NCBI RefSeq assembly: GCF_030547075.1
Contig: NZ_JAUOQH010000002.1
Span: 186,001 to 250,000, forward strand
DNA length: 64,000 nucleotides
DNA from: Alteromonas sp. 1_MG-2023
Lineage (GTDB): Bacteria; Pseudomonadota; Gammaproteobacteria; Enterobacterales; Alteromonadaceae
Direction of reading: 5' to 3'
Shown: in pieces, positions 29,193 to 38,920 of the stretch
How positions within the stretch are numbered: position 1 is the first letter of the stretch
How the letters are laid out: every line of letters begins with the position of its first letter
The notes under the pieces: model-generated
What the model was told of the DNA's origin: nothing
Databases searched by the model: none
The model's input: the letters and a program-made list of their open reading frames with translations, nothing else
Translations under genes and position numbers: made by a program

Positions 29193-30203
29193 CTAAGGCG
29201 TCATTATTAAGCCGGCATTAACCAGCTTGTTATCTATTTGTGTGAAAAACTGCGGGTCAATACTTGCTGAAACGGGCAAATACCAACAGTCATTATGCGC
29301 AAATTCGCTCACCTTCACCGCATCTTTCTCTGTCATTAATACCGTACCTGCTGGAATATCTTCAACCGTAAATTGGTGATGATCAGGAAACGGGATTTTA
29401 GTTGAAAGCGTTAAACCCATACTTTCTAACTGAGTGAAAAATCGCTCGGGGGCGCCAATACCTGCCATTGCAGTAATTGTTTTTGCGCTTACCCTATCAA
29501 TACCAATCTGCTGGGTGGGATTAGTAACTGAACACATCTCCCCTGCCTTTAAATGCATAAGATACTGAGGTGTTTGCCCCGCTTTAAGCGCTGGCTTTTT
29601 GATATCAGCACGATTGTGTACGATGGCATCCACAGTAGCCAATCGCCAGTGACCTTCTCTAAGCGGCCCCATGGGCAACAACAAACCACTGCCAGTTAAA
29701 CGCTCGTCCATTACTACCACTTCAACATCTCGTGCTAGAGCATAGTGCTGAAGACCATCATCACAAATAATAAGGTCGCAATGAAGTTCGTTAGAAAGGT
29801 AATCAGCCCCTCGGCTGCGTATGGGGTCAATTACTACGGGGACTTGGCTACGAATTGCCAGCAACCGGGGTTCGTCACCCACTTCGTTTGCTGCATCATT
29901 GCCGGTCACTTTTCGTGGGTAGTAGCTAGATTTACCGCCATACCCTCTACTTAAAATACCGACACTGACCCCTTTTTTACGATAATACTGTGCAAGGGCA
30001 AGCACAACAGGTGTTTTGCCGTTACCACCAACGGAAATATTCCCAACGACGATAACCTTGGCACTGCCACGATAAATCTTTTTTAAACCAGCCCTAAACG
30101 CGAGTCTTCGACAGGTAGAAATCAGCCAAAACAGCACGGTAAGCGGCGACAAAAGCCAAACAAGTGGATGGCCAGCGTACCAGCTTTTTACCACACGGCT
30201 CAC
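29193..30203 (-). CDS. lpxK: Tetraacyldisaccharide 4'-kinase
   Basis: Inner-membrane-associated kinase of 336 aa that phosphorylates the 4' position of the lipid A disaccharide. A hydrophobic N-terminal segment (LVWLLSPLTVLFWLISTC) anchors it. The Walker A motif is GNISVGGNGKTP, and DDGLQH is a conserved catalytic stretch. It abuts msbA with no intergenic base, typical of the msbA-lpxK pair. Confidence 0.96.
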   Translation of the reverse strand: MSRVVKSWYAGHPLVWLLSPLTVLFWLISTCRRLAFRAGLKKIYRGSAKVIVVGNISVGGNGKTPVVLALAQYYRKKGVSVGILSRGYGGKSSYYPRKVTGNDAANEVGDEPRLLAIRSQVPVVIDPIRSRGADYLSNELHCDLIICDDGLQHYALARDVEVVVMDERLTGSGLLLPMGPLREGHWRLATVDAIVHNRADIKKPALKAGQTPQYLMHLKAGEMCSVTNPTQQIGIDRVSAKTITAMAGIGAPERFFTQLESMGLTLSTKIPFPDHHQFTVEDIPAGTVLMTEKDAVKVSEFAHNDCWYLPVSASIDPQFFTQIDNKLVNAGLIMTP

Positions 30204-31952
30204 TTAATGGTCGCCAAATTGTAACGCGTGTAGCTGAGCATAATGCCCGCCTTTTTCTAACAACTCGTGGTGCTTACCACTTTCAATAATACGGCCTTGC
30301 TCAACCACCATAATCGTGTCGGCATTTTCAATGGTCGACAACCTATGAGCAACAACAATACTGGTGCAACGTTGCTGAAGCGTTTCTAACGCATCTTGAA
30401 TCAATCTTTCAGATTCGGTATCAAGCGCTGAGGTTGCTTCATCTAAAATCAAAATAGGCGCATCGGCTAAAACAGCGCGAGCAATGGCGATTCGTTGGCG
30501 CTGACCACCCGATAACATCAGGCCGTTTTCACCAATAACAGTATCGATACCTTCAGGCAGGTTACCCAAAAACTCATCCACATGGGCCATTTTGCATGCT
30601 TGCTCTATTTGCGCTTTTGTCACGGTTTCTTTCGCGCCATAAGCAATATTATTGGCAATAGAGTCGTTGAACAGGGTCACGTTTTGCGATACCACGGCAA
30701 ACTGCGCACGTAGTGATTTCAAATCAATACTGTCTAATGGGTTATCATCTAATCGTACTTGCCCACTTTGCGGCGAATAGAAACGGGTGAGCAAAGACGA
30801 AATCGTCGATTTACCGCTTCCCGAACGCCCAACCAAGGCAACCGAATGGCCAGGCTCTGCGGTAAACGACACGTTCGTTAGTGCAGGTGAATGTTTGCCT
30901 GGGTAAGTAAAGGTCACATCATCGAATTCAATTTTACCTACGGCCCGCTCTATTTGTACATCACCTGAGTCGGCTTCATTTTCTCTATCTAAAATTTCAA
31001 ATACGCTAACACACGCTGTCATGCCTTTTTGAAATTCATTATTTATCGTTGTGAGCTGTTTCAATGGCTTTAATAACATCACCATACAAAACACCACGTT
31101 TATGAAAACACCTGCTGAAAGCTTTTCTACCATGCCAGGGGTACTGGCAATATAGAGCACTACCGCTAGAGCAAGAGACGCAATAACCTGAATAGACGAC
31201 ACACTTAAGATTTGGGTAACCGCAAGCTTCATAGTTTGCTGACGATTATCGTTATTCTTTTTCTCGAAACGCTTTTGTTCGATGGTTTGTCCACCAAACA
31301 TAATCACCACTTTGTGGCCTTTAACAGCCTGTTCTACTGCAGACGTTAAGTTGCCCATGGCTTGCTGAATGTTTTTGCTCACCACTCTGAACCGCTTACT
31401 AACAAACGATACAATGATGGCTACAAGCGGGCCTATCAGTAAGAAAATAAGGGAAAGCTGCCATGAGTAATAGAACATTACGGCTAACAAGCCAATCACC
31501 AAAGCCCCTTCCCTAACTAAGGTTAATAAGGCTTTACCCGACGCATTGGCTACTTGTTCAGTGTCGTAGGTTACTTTACTTATTAACCCACCAACCGCTT
31601 GCGTATCGTGAAAAGAGACAGGCAGATGAATATATTTGTCGAATAACTGCTGGCGCATACGCATGACAACCTGCGATCCAATCCAGGTTAGCGTGTAAGT
31701 ACCAAGGAAGTTAAATATGCCTCGTAATAAAAATAAAGGCACAATTGCAAAGGCAGCCAACCGTAGGTATGCATGATCATTTTTCCCTAAGGACTCGTCA
31801 ATCATGGGCTGCAATTGCGCAAATACAAAGGTATCTACTGCGGAATAGCCCACCATGCCGATTACGGCAACGAAAAAAGGGAGTTTATATTCACGCAGAT
31901 AGCGTAAAAAGCGTTTAACCTGAAAGGCCGACGGATCGGTTTGTTGCTTCAA
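30204..31952 (-). CDS. msbA: Lipid A/phospholipid flippase ABC transporter
   Basis: Half-transporter ABC exporter, 582 aa, flipping core-lipid A across the inner membrane. The N-terminal ABC transmembrane domain has six helices (residues about 20-310). The nucleotide-binding domain has Walker A GRSGSGKST, Q-loop VVSQNVTLF, signature LSGGQRQRIAIARA, Walker B ILILDEATSALD and H-loop VAHRLS. Length equals E. coli MsbA (582). It forms an operon with lpxK directly downstream. Confidence 0.97.
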   Translation of the reverse strand: MKQQTDPSAFQVKRFLRYLREYKLPFFVAVIGMVGYSAVDTFVFAQLQPMIDESLGKNDHAYLRLAAFAIVPLFLLRGIFNFLGTYTLTWIGSQVVMRMRQQLFDKYIHLPVSFHDTQAVGGLISKVTYDTEQVANASGKALLTLVREGALVIGLLAVMFYYSWQLSLIFLLIGPLVAIIVSFVSKRFRVVSKNIQQAMGNLTSAVEQAVKGHKVVIMFGGQTIEQKRFEKKNNDNRQQTMKLAVTQILSVSSIQVIASLALAVVLYIASTPGMVEKLSAGVFINVVFCMVMLLKPLKQLTTINNEFQKGMTACVSVFEILDRENEADSGDVQIERAVGKIEFDDVTFTYPGKHSPALTNVSFTAEPGHSVALVGRSGSGKSTISSLLTRFYSPQSGQVRLDDNPLDSIDLKSLRAQFAVVSQNVTLFNDSIANNIAYGAKETVTKAQIEQACKMAHVDEFLGNLPEGIDTVIGENGLMLSGGQRQRIAIARAVLADAPILILDEATSALDTESERLIQDALETLQQRCTSIVVAHRLSTIENADTIMVVEQGRIIESGKHHELLEKGGHYAQLHALQFGDH

Positions 31953-32020
31953 AGTGATTTAACCTGTTCGTTATTCATTACTTTTACCCCGAGTATTGTA
32001 CTAGCACTTGCGCCATTTCC

Positions 32021-34714
32021 CTAATCAACCCTATGCTTTGATGGGAAATTATACTTATTTACACCCACAGAATCTGTAAAGTTAGGAGATAGCTGGTGCC
32101 TTGGCTCGGACTTTGGCGCAGGCTTTGAACCATGCTTTAGAACATGCCTTGGCGCATGAGCGGGCAGATACCAACGCCTCTGGGTATGCTTTCGCTCTGA
32201 ACTAACTATATAGCCACCTTTTGCGAACTCAAGTCGAATGAAACCAAATTCACTGGTGGTGAATTGGCGAACACCATATTCTTGATAACGTGAAACTACA
32301 GATTTACTTGGAAATTTCCACCTATTTTCATAACCTTGAGTATATATAACTACCTCTGGCGACACTTTTTGTATCCAAATATTAGTAGATGAGGTCTTAC
32401 TGCCATGATGAGGAGCGATTAACACATCTGCATTAACCGACAAATGATTAGCCTCATTTTTACCACCCGGTTCAATATTGGTATTAGAACTAACATTATC
32501 ATCAACGTCACCACGCTTATATTCAGTCTGTAAAATGGCATATTCACTAGTGCGTTCAATATCGCCGGGGAATAAAACACTTCGATGCCCATCATCTATT
32601 TTCACTACACATGACATGGCATTACTGTCTTCAACGTTCCCTTTTTCTGGCCATAAAAATGAAAGCGTTAGCCCTTGCCACCGAGTAACTTTTCCTCGCT
32701 CACACCCATCAACAGGACTTATCCAAGATGGGTTGAGACCTTCGCTATCTAGCCACGCTTTAAACGCTTGCCGCCCGCCGGCGTGATCGGTATCGCCATG
32801 GCTATGGATCACCATATCTACCAAGGTGCTGTTGGTTTTAGCCAGAAATGCGGGTAAGACTTTACCTGCTAAAGGGGCTTCACCGTTATACATAGGGCCA
32901 GTATCAATAATAACCGCGTGCTTACCTTTAGTGACAGCTATTGCCGTACCTTGCCCAGCATCGAATACGTTCACGTACCATGTTGACGGTGAGGCTGGAA
33001 TAAAAGAAACAAACAACGGCAGTACAAGCAATAGCATACATACCCACTTGTACCGCCAATAAGGTAATAACCCGAATAACATGGCCCCCAACAAACACAA
33101 CATAGCACCTGAACTCGGGTAAAAGTGAATAGCACTTAAAGGGTAAGACGCCGCCTCCGTCAGCAACGCCATAACCCAAGTAAACACCCTATCTATTTTT
33201 TGTAACACCCAAACACTAAAACTAAGGCTGACCGGAATAAAGTAGCCTACTAACAAAGCTAGCAGAGCAATTGGCAGAATAAGCGCAACAATAGGAAGTA
33301 CCAGCATATTCGCGATGATGCCAATCACGCTGGCCGTACCAAACCACAATAAGGAAATAGGCGCCATCACCACACTTACGCCTAACTGAATACAAAATAG
33401 CGCGTTGTACCAAGGCATCGCATGAAAATGAAATCGCCAATTAAGTAGCCAAATACTGATCACTGCGCCAACACTTAAATAGAAACTGGCTTGTAATAAG
33501 GACAAGGGGAAGACCAAAATACAAGTGAACAGCATGAATATGCCTAAATTCACAGGTCGCAGCACCTTGTTGAATACCGCAAAGCCTACGCCTACTGTGA
33601 GTAAAATAAAGGCCCTCACCACAGGCAGTGCCATGCCGCTTAGCATCACATAAAACGCAGCACTTATTACAACAGTAAAGACAACATAGGTTCTAAAATT
33701 GACAAACCCAGCTTTGCTTTTCAAAGCAAAATTAATCAGTAACAGTATTAGAATAATCACGTTGCAACTATAGAAAGCCGCCATAGCTATAACCGATAAA
33801 TGCATACCCGATATGCTAAATACATGTGCTGTGCCTGTTTGCCCTATGGTATGCCAGTCTTCTTTAGTTAATAAGCTGCGCTCACCTATTAACAAAGCCT
33901 GAAACCATCGCATCTGATTAAGTGGCAATGTAGATAAAAACGCTGAAATATTATGTCGAGTGCTGTGGTTGTGCGTGGTATTTTCAATATCTAGTTTCTT
34001 AATATAGCCAGTGGCCACTATGTGTTGGCTGGTGAGATACTGTTGTCGATTAAAACCCACTGGGTTAAGCACACCATAGGCTGGCTTTAATTTAACCGTA
34101 GCAATAAAGCTATCACCATTGTGTAAACACTCGTTATTTTGCCGTTCGTTGGACTGAGCGCTGGAATAAACGGCTGAATGGTCGGTAGAGTGAGCCTTGA
34201 AACGAGCATTCGTTCGATGGCTAAGCTTCACTTTCTTTGTTATTGGCAGTATAACGGCATCCATTTTATTCATGTGCACCGTGTAAGAATAAATGCGAGA
34301 TTCCGCATCTACGCTTAACTTTTGACCATTTAGACAACCCCCTTGCACTACAACGCCATTAATTGTGACATCTTGTTGAATTTTGCTCTCTGGTAGTTGC
34401 CAAGATAGGTGCCAATACCCTACACTCGCCATCCATGTAGCGCCAATCAACGCGCCACTTATTGCAATAAGTGCAAACTTTATCCAATTGATTCGCTTGG
34501 TACAGACTATTGCTAGAAAGTGAAAACTGCATTGCGAGATAAACAGCAGCACTCCCCCACTTATGGCAAGCGCCATAATGAAATTTAGGGGTGGCAGAAC
34601 AGCCCATAAAACGGCAGTTACAGCGCTAATACAAAAACTGCCACACCAAATTGTGATACGATTTACCATTGTTTTACGTAGCAATAGATATAGTCGGCTG
34701 AATCTAGCCCACAT
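32021..34714 (-). CDS. comEC: ComEC/Rec2 family DNA internalisation protein
   Basis: Inner-membrane channel protein for uptake of single-stranded DNA in natural transformation. From the ATG at 34714 it has 897 aa; the open frame runs 38 codons further but would then overlap the divergent DUF2062 gene. Parts in order are N-terminal helices, an OB-fold-like periplasmic region (about residues 90-230), the competence domain with many helices (GERSLLTKEDW...GTAHVFSISGMHLSVIA), and a metallo-beta-lactamase-like domain (DAGQGTAIAV, HSHGDTDHAGG, LIAPHHGSKTSS). Location upstream of msbA is the usual gammaproteobacterial context. The C-terminal about 60 residues are basic and low in conservation. Confidence 0.92.
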   Translation of the reverse strand: MWARFSRLYLLLRKTMVNRITIWCGSFCISAVTAVLWAVLPPLNFIMALAISGGVLLFISQCSFHFLAIVCTKRINWIKFALIAISGALIGATWMASVGYWHLSWQLPESKIQQDVTINGVVVQGGCLNGQKLSVDAESRIYSYTVHMNKMDAVILPITKKVKLSHRTNARFKAHSTDHSAVYSSAQSNERQNNECLHNGDSFIATVKLKPAYGVLNPVGFNRQQYLTSQHIVATGYIKKLDIENTTHNHSTRHNISAFLSTLPLNQMRWFQALLIGERSLLTKEDWHTIGQTGTAHVFSISGMHLSVIAMAAFYSCNVIILILLLINFALKSKAGFVNFRTYVVFTVVISAAFYVMLSGMALPVVRAFILLTVGVGFAVFNKVLRPVNLGIFMLFTCILVFPLSLLQASFYLSVGAVISIWLLNWRFHFHAMPWYNALFCIQLGVSVVMAPISLLWFGTASVIGIIANMLVLPIVALILPIALLALLVGYFIPVSLSFSVWVLQKIDRVFTWVMALLTEAASYPLSAIHFYPSSGAMLCLLGAMLFGLLPYWRYKWVCMLLLVLPLFVSFIPASPSTWYVNVFDAGQGTAIAVTKGKHAVIIDTGPMYNGEAPLAGKVLPAFLAKTNSTLVDMVIHSHGDTDHAGGRQAFKAWLDSEGLNPSWISPVDGCERGKVTRWQGLTLSFLWPEKGNVEDSNAMSCVVKIDDGHRSVLFPGDIERTSEYAILQTEYKRGDVDDNVSSNTNIEPGGKNEANHLSVNADVLIAPHHGSKTSSTNIWIQKVSPEVVIYTQGYENRWKFPSKSVVSRYQEYGVRQFTTSEFGFIRLEFAKGGYIVSSERKHTQRRWYLPAHAPRHVLKHGSKPAPKSEPRHQLSPNFTDSVGVNKYNFPSKHRVD

Positions 34715-34738
34715 GTTGATAGTTAATGAACGAGTGTT

Positions 34739-35278
34739 ATGCCAAAGAAATTTATTAGACGTTTCCTGCCCGACCCGCAGGTTGTAAAGAACAACAAAAT
34801 TCTGCGCGTTTTCGGCAGTGTTTTGCACGAACCTAATTTATGGCATTTAAACAGGCGTTCCGCGGCGGGCGGTTTCTGCATAGGGTTATTTTTCGCGTTC
34901 TGGCCTGTGCCATTTCAAATGTGGCTTTCTGCAGGCGTGGCCATTCCCTTTCGCGCGAACCTTCCCCTTTCGGTAGCAACAGTATGGGTTACTAACCCTT
35001 TCACTATACCGCCGATATTTTATGCTGCTTATAAGATTGGTTCTACTGTACTTGGGACCAAGCCTGAGCATTTCGAGTTTCAATTCAGCTGGCAATGGGT
35101 AGTAGAAAGCATCACTACTGTTGGCCCTGCCTTTTTGGTAGGCTGTGCGATTTGCTCTGTGGTAGCCAGTGTTATTGGGTATTTCACCCTAAATTGGATA
35201 TGGCGATTCCAGGTTAAAAAAGCGTGGGAACGCAGAAAGCAAGCTCGAGCTAAAGCAAATTTGCAAGCTCAGCAATAA
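34739..35278 (+). CDS. DUF2062 domain-containing membrane protein
   Basis: 179-aa membrane protein of the DUF2062 family, divergent from comEC by about 25 bp. The signature region FCIGLFFAFWPVPFQMWLSAG...WVTNPFTIPPIFYAAY is clear, with hydrophobic segments at about residues 44-66, 68-98 and 125-155. The C-terminus is basic (Arg/Lys-rich, KAWERRKQARAKANLQ). Its biochemical function is unknown. It ends at a strong terminator. Confidence 0.85.
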   Translation: MPKKFIRRFLPDPQVVKNNKILRVFGSVLHEPNLWHLNRRSAAGGFCIGLFFAFWPVPFQMWLSAGVAIPFRANLPLSVATVWVTNPFTIPPIFYAAYKIGSTVLGTKPEHFEFQFSWQWVVESITTVGPAFLVGCAICSVVASVIGYFTLNWIWRFQVKKAWERRKQARAKANLQAQQ

Positions 35279-35299
35279 CTGAGCATTAATAAATGATGC

Positions 35300-35326
35300 A
35301 AAAAAGGCGCTTAAAGCGCCTTTTTT
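35300..35326 (+). terminator. Intrinsic terminator of the DUF2062 gene
   Basis: AAAAAAGGCGC - TTAAA - GCGCCTTTTTT, an 11-bp stem with T-run about 20 bp after the stop codon; its symmetry would also let it act on the minus strand. Confidence 0.9.
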
Positions 35327-35396
35327 ACGTTTGTTAGATATGTATTCTATAAATAATGGCTGCTCATGTTTTGCCTAAGTATTTTATCAACCTGCA

Positions 35397-35513
35397 GGGC
35401 TAACATATCGAGTTACCGTACTGAGCTAATGTACTGAGCTAACATATTGAGCTAACGTGCTGGGCTAACATATTGAGCTAACGTACTGAGCTAACGTGTT
35501 GAGCCAGCGCGCT
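35397..35513. repeat. Nine-unit 13-bp tandem repeat
   Basis: Nine consecutive 13-bp units with consensus GAGCTAACRTAYT run without gaps: first unit GGGCTAACATATC, last GAGCCAGCGCGCT. Outer units have diverged more than central ones, as expected for a minisatellite evolving by slippage. It sits between the DUF2062 terminator and the ligA stop, in otherwise empty DNA (about 330 bp between genes). The unit length is not a multiple of three helical turns and is too short for CRISPR. Confidence 0.9.
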
Positions 35514-35606
35514 ATACAAGCATTTTATGCACTGCATATGTAAAAACACATATACAGCGCATGCTGGCTAATCTTAGGTACTGATTTCATATACAAAGCT
35601 AACCTA

Positions 35607-36724
<1,118 letters not shown>

Positions 36725-38917
36725 ATGCAAATGGATACGACAATGAGCTTAGATGAAAAATATGCCTTTATCAAAATCCATTATGGAGAGTCTATACACG
36801 GTGGCACGGTTGAACTGTTCAAAGAAATAAGCTACTCCCAAGTCATGAAAATATCAAAAAATCTTGTTGCATATAGCAATATCCTCTGCCCTGTATTGCT
36901 ATCTAGTGGTAGAAAGGACTTAACTTATTGTTTGAAACTTGTAGCTATAGATTTAAGCCAGCGACTTGCTAAACCTACTGCATATTCAAACTTTATATCA
37001 CTAAAAACACATATTATTAAATTGATAGAGCGTGGCGATATAACTTGGGTACCTTATTCTACAGAACATCTCTCTTTTCTCAGTGTTGCTATCCCCAAAA
37101 TGACTTATGAAGAACTTAAAAAGCAAGCAATCCCTAGAAAAATTCAATTAGGATTCAAGCATGTAAATCCTAAAATTGGAGTATTTAAAGAAGTCCTGAA
37201 TAAAACATGTAGCCCTGAAATCTCTGGCGCTTTGATAAATCACGCGATGGCATACAAGAAGAAAACGAAGCAGAGGATAATAGCTCAATTAACAGATTTT
37301 CTTAACGGTATAACTACAGATAAGCCTGATTGGTATAATCATCCACTGGTTTTACAAAGTGAATTAATTAAATTCCGGGCGAACCTGCTTGACCGGTATC
37401 AAAGAAATACAGCTTATTTGCATTTCCATATTATTAGTAAAGCAATAAGAACACTAATGGAACAAGGACTACTAGACAGCCAAATAGACCTGCCTGACAA
37501 CTATAAGGGGTCATGGCGTGATCAAACATTGCATGCAAACAATCCCTTAGTATCTAGCTTAGATTTATACGATTTAAAAAGTATATCTTCTAATAAAGAT
37601 ACGCCACGATTTCTCGAACTGTTGAAAAAAGAAATCCATACGAACCTTGCCTGCTTGACGGATGTAGCAAAAGATATTGTTTGGAAAGGTTATCAAGATT
37701 ATTTATTAGGATCCGAAGTTGTTACTCAATATAAAAATTTCATTGTACAACATACAGATAAACACATTGATATCGAAGCTGAGCTTGCTCCCAAGTTTCA
37801 AGCTAAATTAAGCGCGATTTGGCCAGAAAACAACATATCTGACTTTTTAACATCTAAGCGCGTTGCGTATTATGACAGCAACTATGAGTTTTATATCGCA
37901 GGTGGGACCAATGACCCAAATAGCCCTTACAAAGTAAGTAATTCTGTAAACAGATATTTGGGACTGACCATAGAAGTAGCTTCAGCTATGCAAACGATAA
38001 TCGTGGAAGAAATTGGCATCAATCCATTTTCTCTCTACGATATCTCGATATCATCTGACGGGGTTGGTAGAGAGTTTGTTCAAATTACTGATGAAGGGTC
38101 TGTCCGACTTCGCGCTTTAAAAAAACGCGCAAAACAATCAAAAACAAGGAAAGCTAAAGGAGGCCCCGTCTTACTCTCACAGATACAAAAATCAGATATA
38201 GATGCTGCTACTTGTCTGAAAATGGCTTTAGAAATGACAAGTAGAGCCAGAAATTCGAGCGAAATTAGAAAGCTTTGGATAATTCGGACAGCAAATGGGG
38301 TGCAACATGTTTCAGACACTGCATTTCAACATAACTTCAACAAAATGAAAGCGAGCCTACCTAGTGAAAATAATGCCTTACAACACTCAACATTAAAAAA
38401 AATAAGAGGTTCCAAAGGGGTGTTAATATTTCTTCAATCAAGAGGGGATGCATTGAGAACCGCAAATTACTTAGGTAATAAAGTCGAAACAACCTTAAAT
38501 AGATACATTCCCCCTTATCTATCAGAGCTAATCTATAGAAATAAAATTAGAGCGTTTCAAAATATATTGCTATACATGGCGATTGGTTTGGAAGATTCGC
38601 CCTCAGACGCGCTTAATATGAGTGAGGAGGAATTAAAGTCTCAGCTTGAAGTTGCTTTTAACAATGAAGATATGGGTGGTAATTTTTACGACAAACTTAA
38701 AAACCCGAATGATGAAAATACCCAGAATAAAGAGGTGTATTTTTGTGTTTCTATCGACAATATAATAACAGCTCTTATCTATATTAAAACTGGTAGTGAT
38801 CCGATACTTAAGGAGCAATGTGTCAATGCTGTTTCAGCAATATCTGAAAGCACTGTCATAATGAAACAAATGCTCCGAACTGCTCAACTTGCAGTGCAAA
38901 AAAGCGAGGTTAAATAA
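36725..38917 (+). CDS. Divergent tyrosine-recombinase-like protein, first gene of the island operon
   Basis: 730-aa protein, AT-rich in codon use compared with the core genes. It is recognisable as a recombinase relative only near residues 555-600: TLKKIRGSKGVLIFL resembles the box II region with the usual H-x-x-R replaced by K-x-x-R, and YLGNKVETTLNRYIPP resembles the end of the catalytic domain with Tyr near residue 595. No good match to the first catalytic Arg box is obvious to me. A C-terminal tail of about 130 residues follows. It is the first of four tightly linked genes (3-bp gap to the next). It corresponds by position to the first integrase of a GInt gin operon; it may be a structural rather than catalytic partner. 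Confidence 0.7.
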   Translation: MQMDTTMSLDEKYAFIKIHYGESIHGGTVELFKEISYSQVMKISKNLVAYSNILCPVLLSSGRKDLTYCLKLVAIDLSQRLAKPTAYSNFISLKTHIIKLIERGDITWVPYSTEHLSFLSVAIPKMTYEELKKQAIPRKIQLGFKHVNPKIGVFKEVLNKTCSPEISGALINHAMAYKKKTKQRIIAQLTDFLNGITTDKPDWYNHPLVLQSELIKFRANLLDRYQRNTAYLHFHIISKAIRTLMEQGLLDSQIDLPDNYKGSWRDQTLHANNPLVSSLDLYDLKSISSNKDTPRFLELLKKEIHTNLACLTDVAKDIVWKGYQDYLLGSEVVTQYKNFIVQHTDKHIDIEAELAPKFQAKLSAIWPENNISDFLTSKRVAYYDSNYEFYIAGGTNDPNSPYKVSNSVNRYLGLTIEVASAMQTIIVEEIGINPFSLYDISISSDGVGREFVQITDEGSVRLRALKKRAKQSKTRKAKGGPVLLSQIQKSDIDAATCLKMALEMTSRARNSSEIRKLWIIRTANGVQHVSDTAFQHNFNKMKASLPSENNALQHSTLKKIRGSKGVLIFLQSRGDALRTANYLGNKVETTLNRYIPPYLSELIYRNKIRAFQNILLYMAIGLEDSPSDALNMSEEELKSQLEVAFNNEDMGGNFYDKLKNPNDENTQNKEVYFCVSIDNIITALIYIKTGSDPILKEQCVNAVSAISESTVIMKQMLRTAQLAVQKSEVK

Positions 38918-38920
38918 AAC

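Noticed and set aside
35397..35513. Possible CRISPR array
   Set aside because: Units of 13 bp are contiguous, without spacers, and no cas genes are near.
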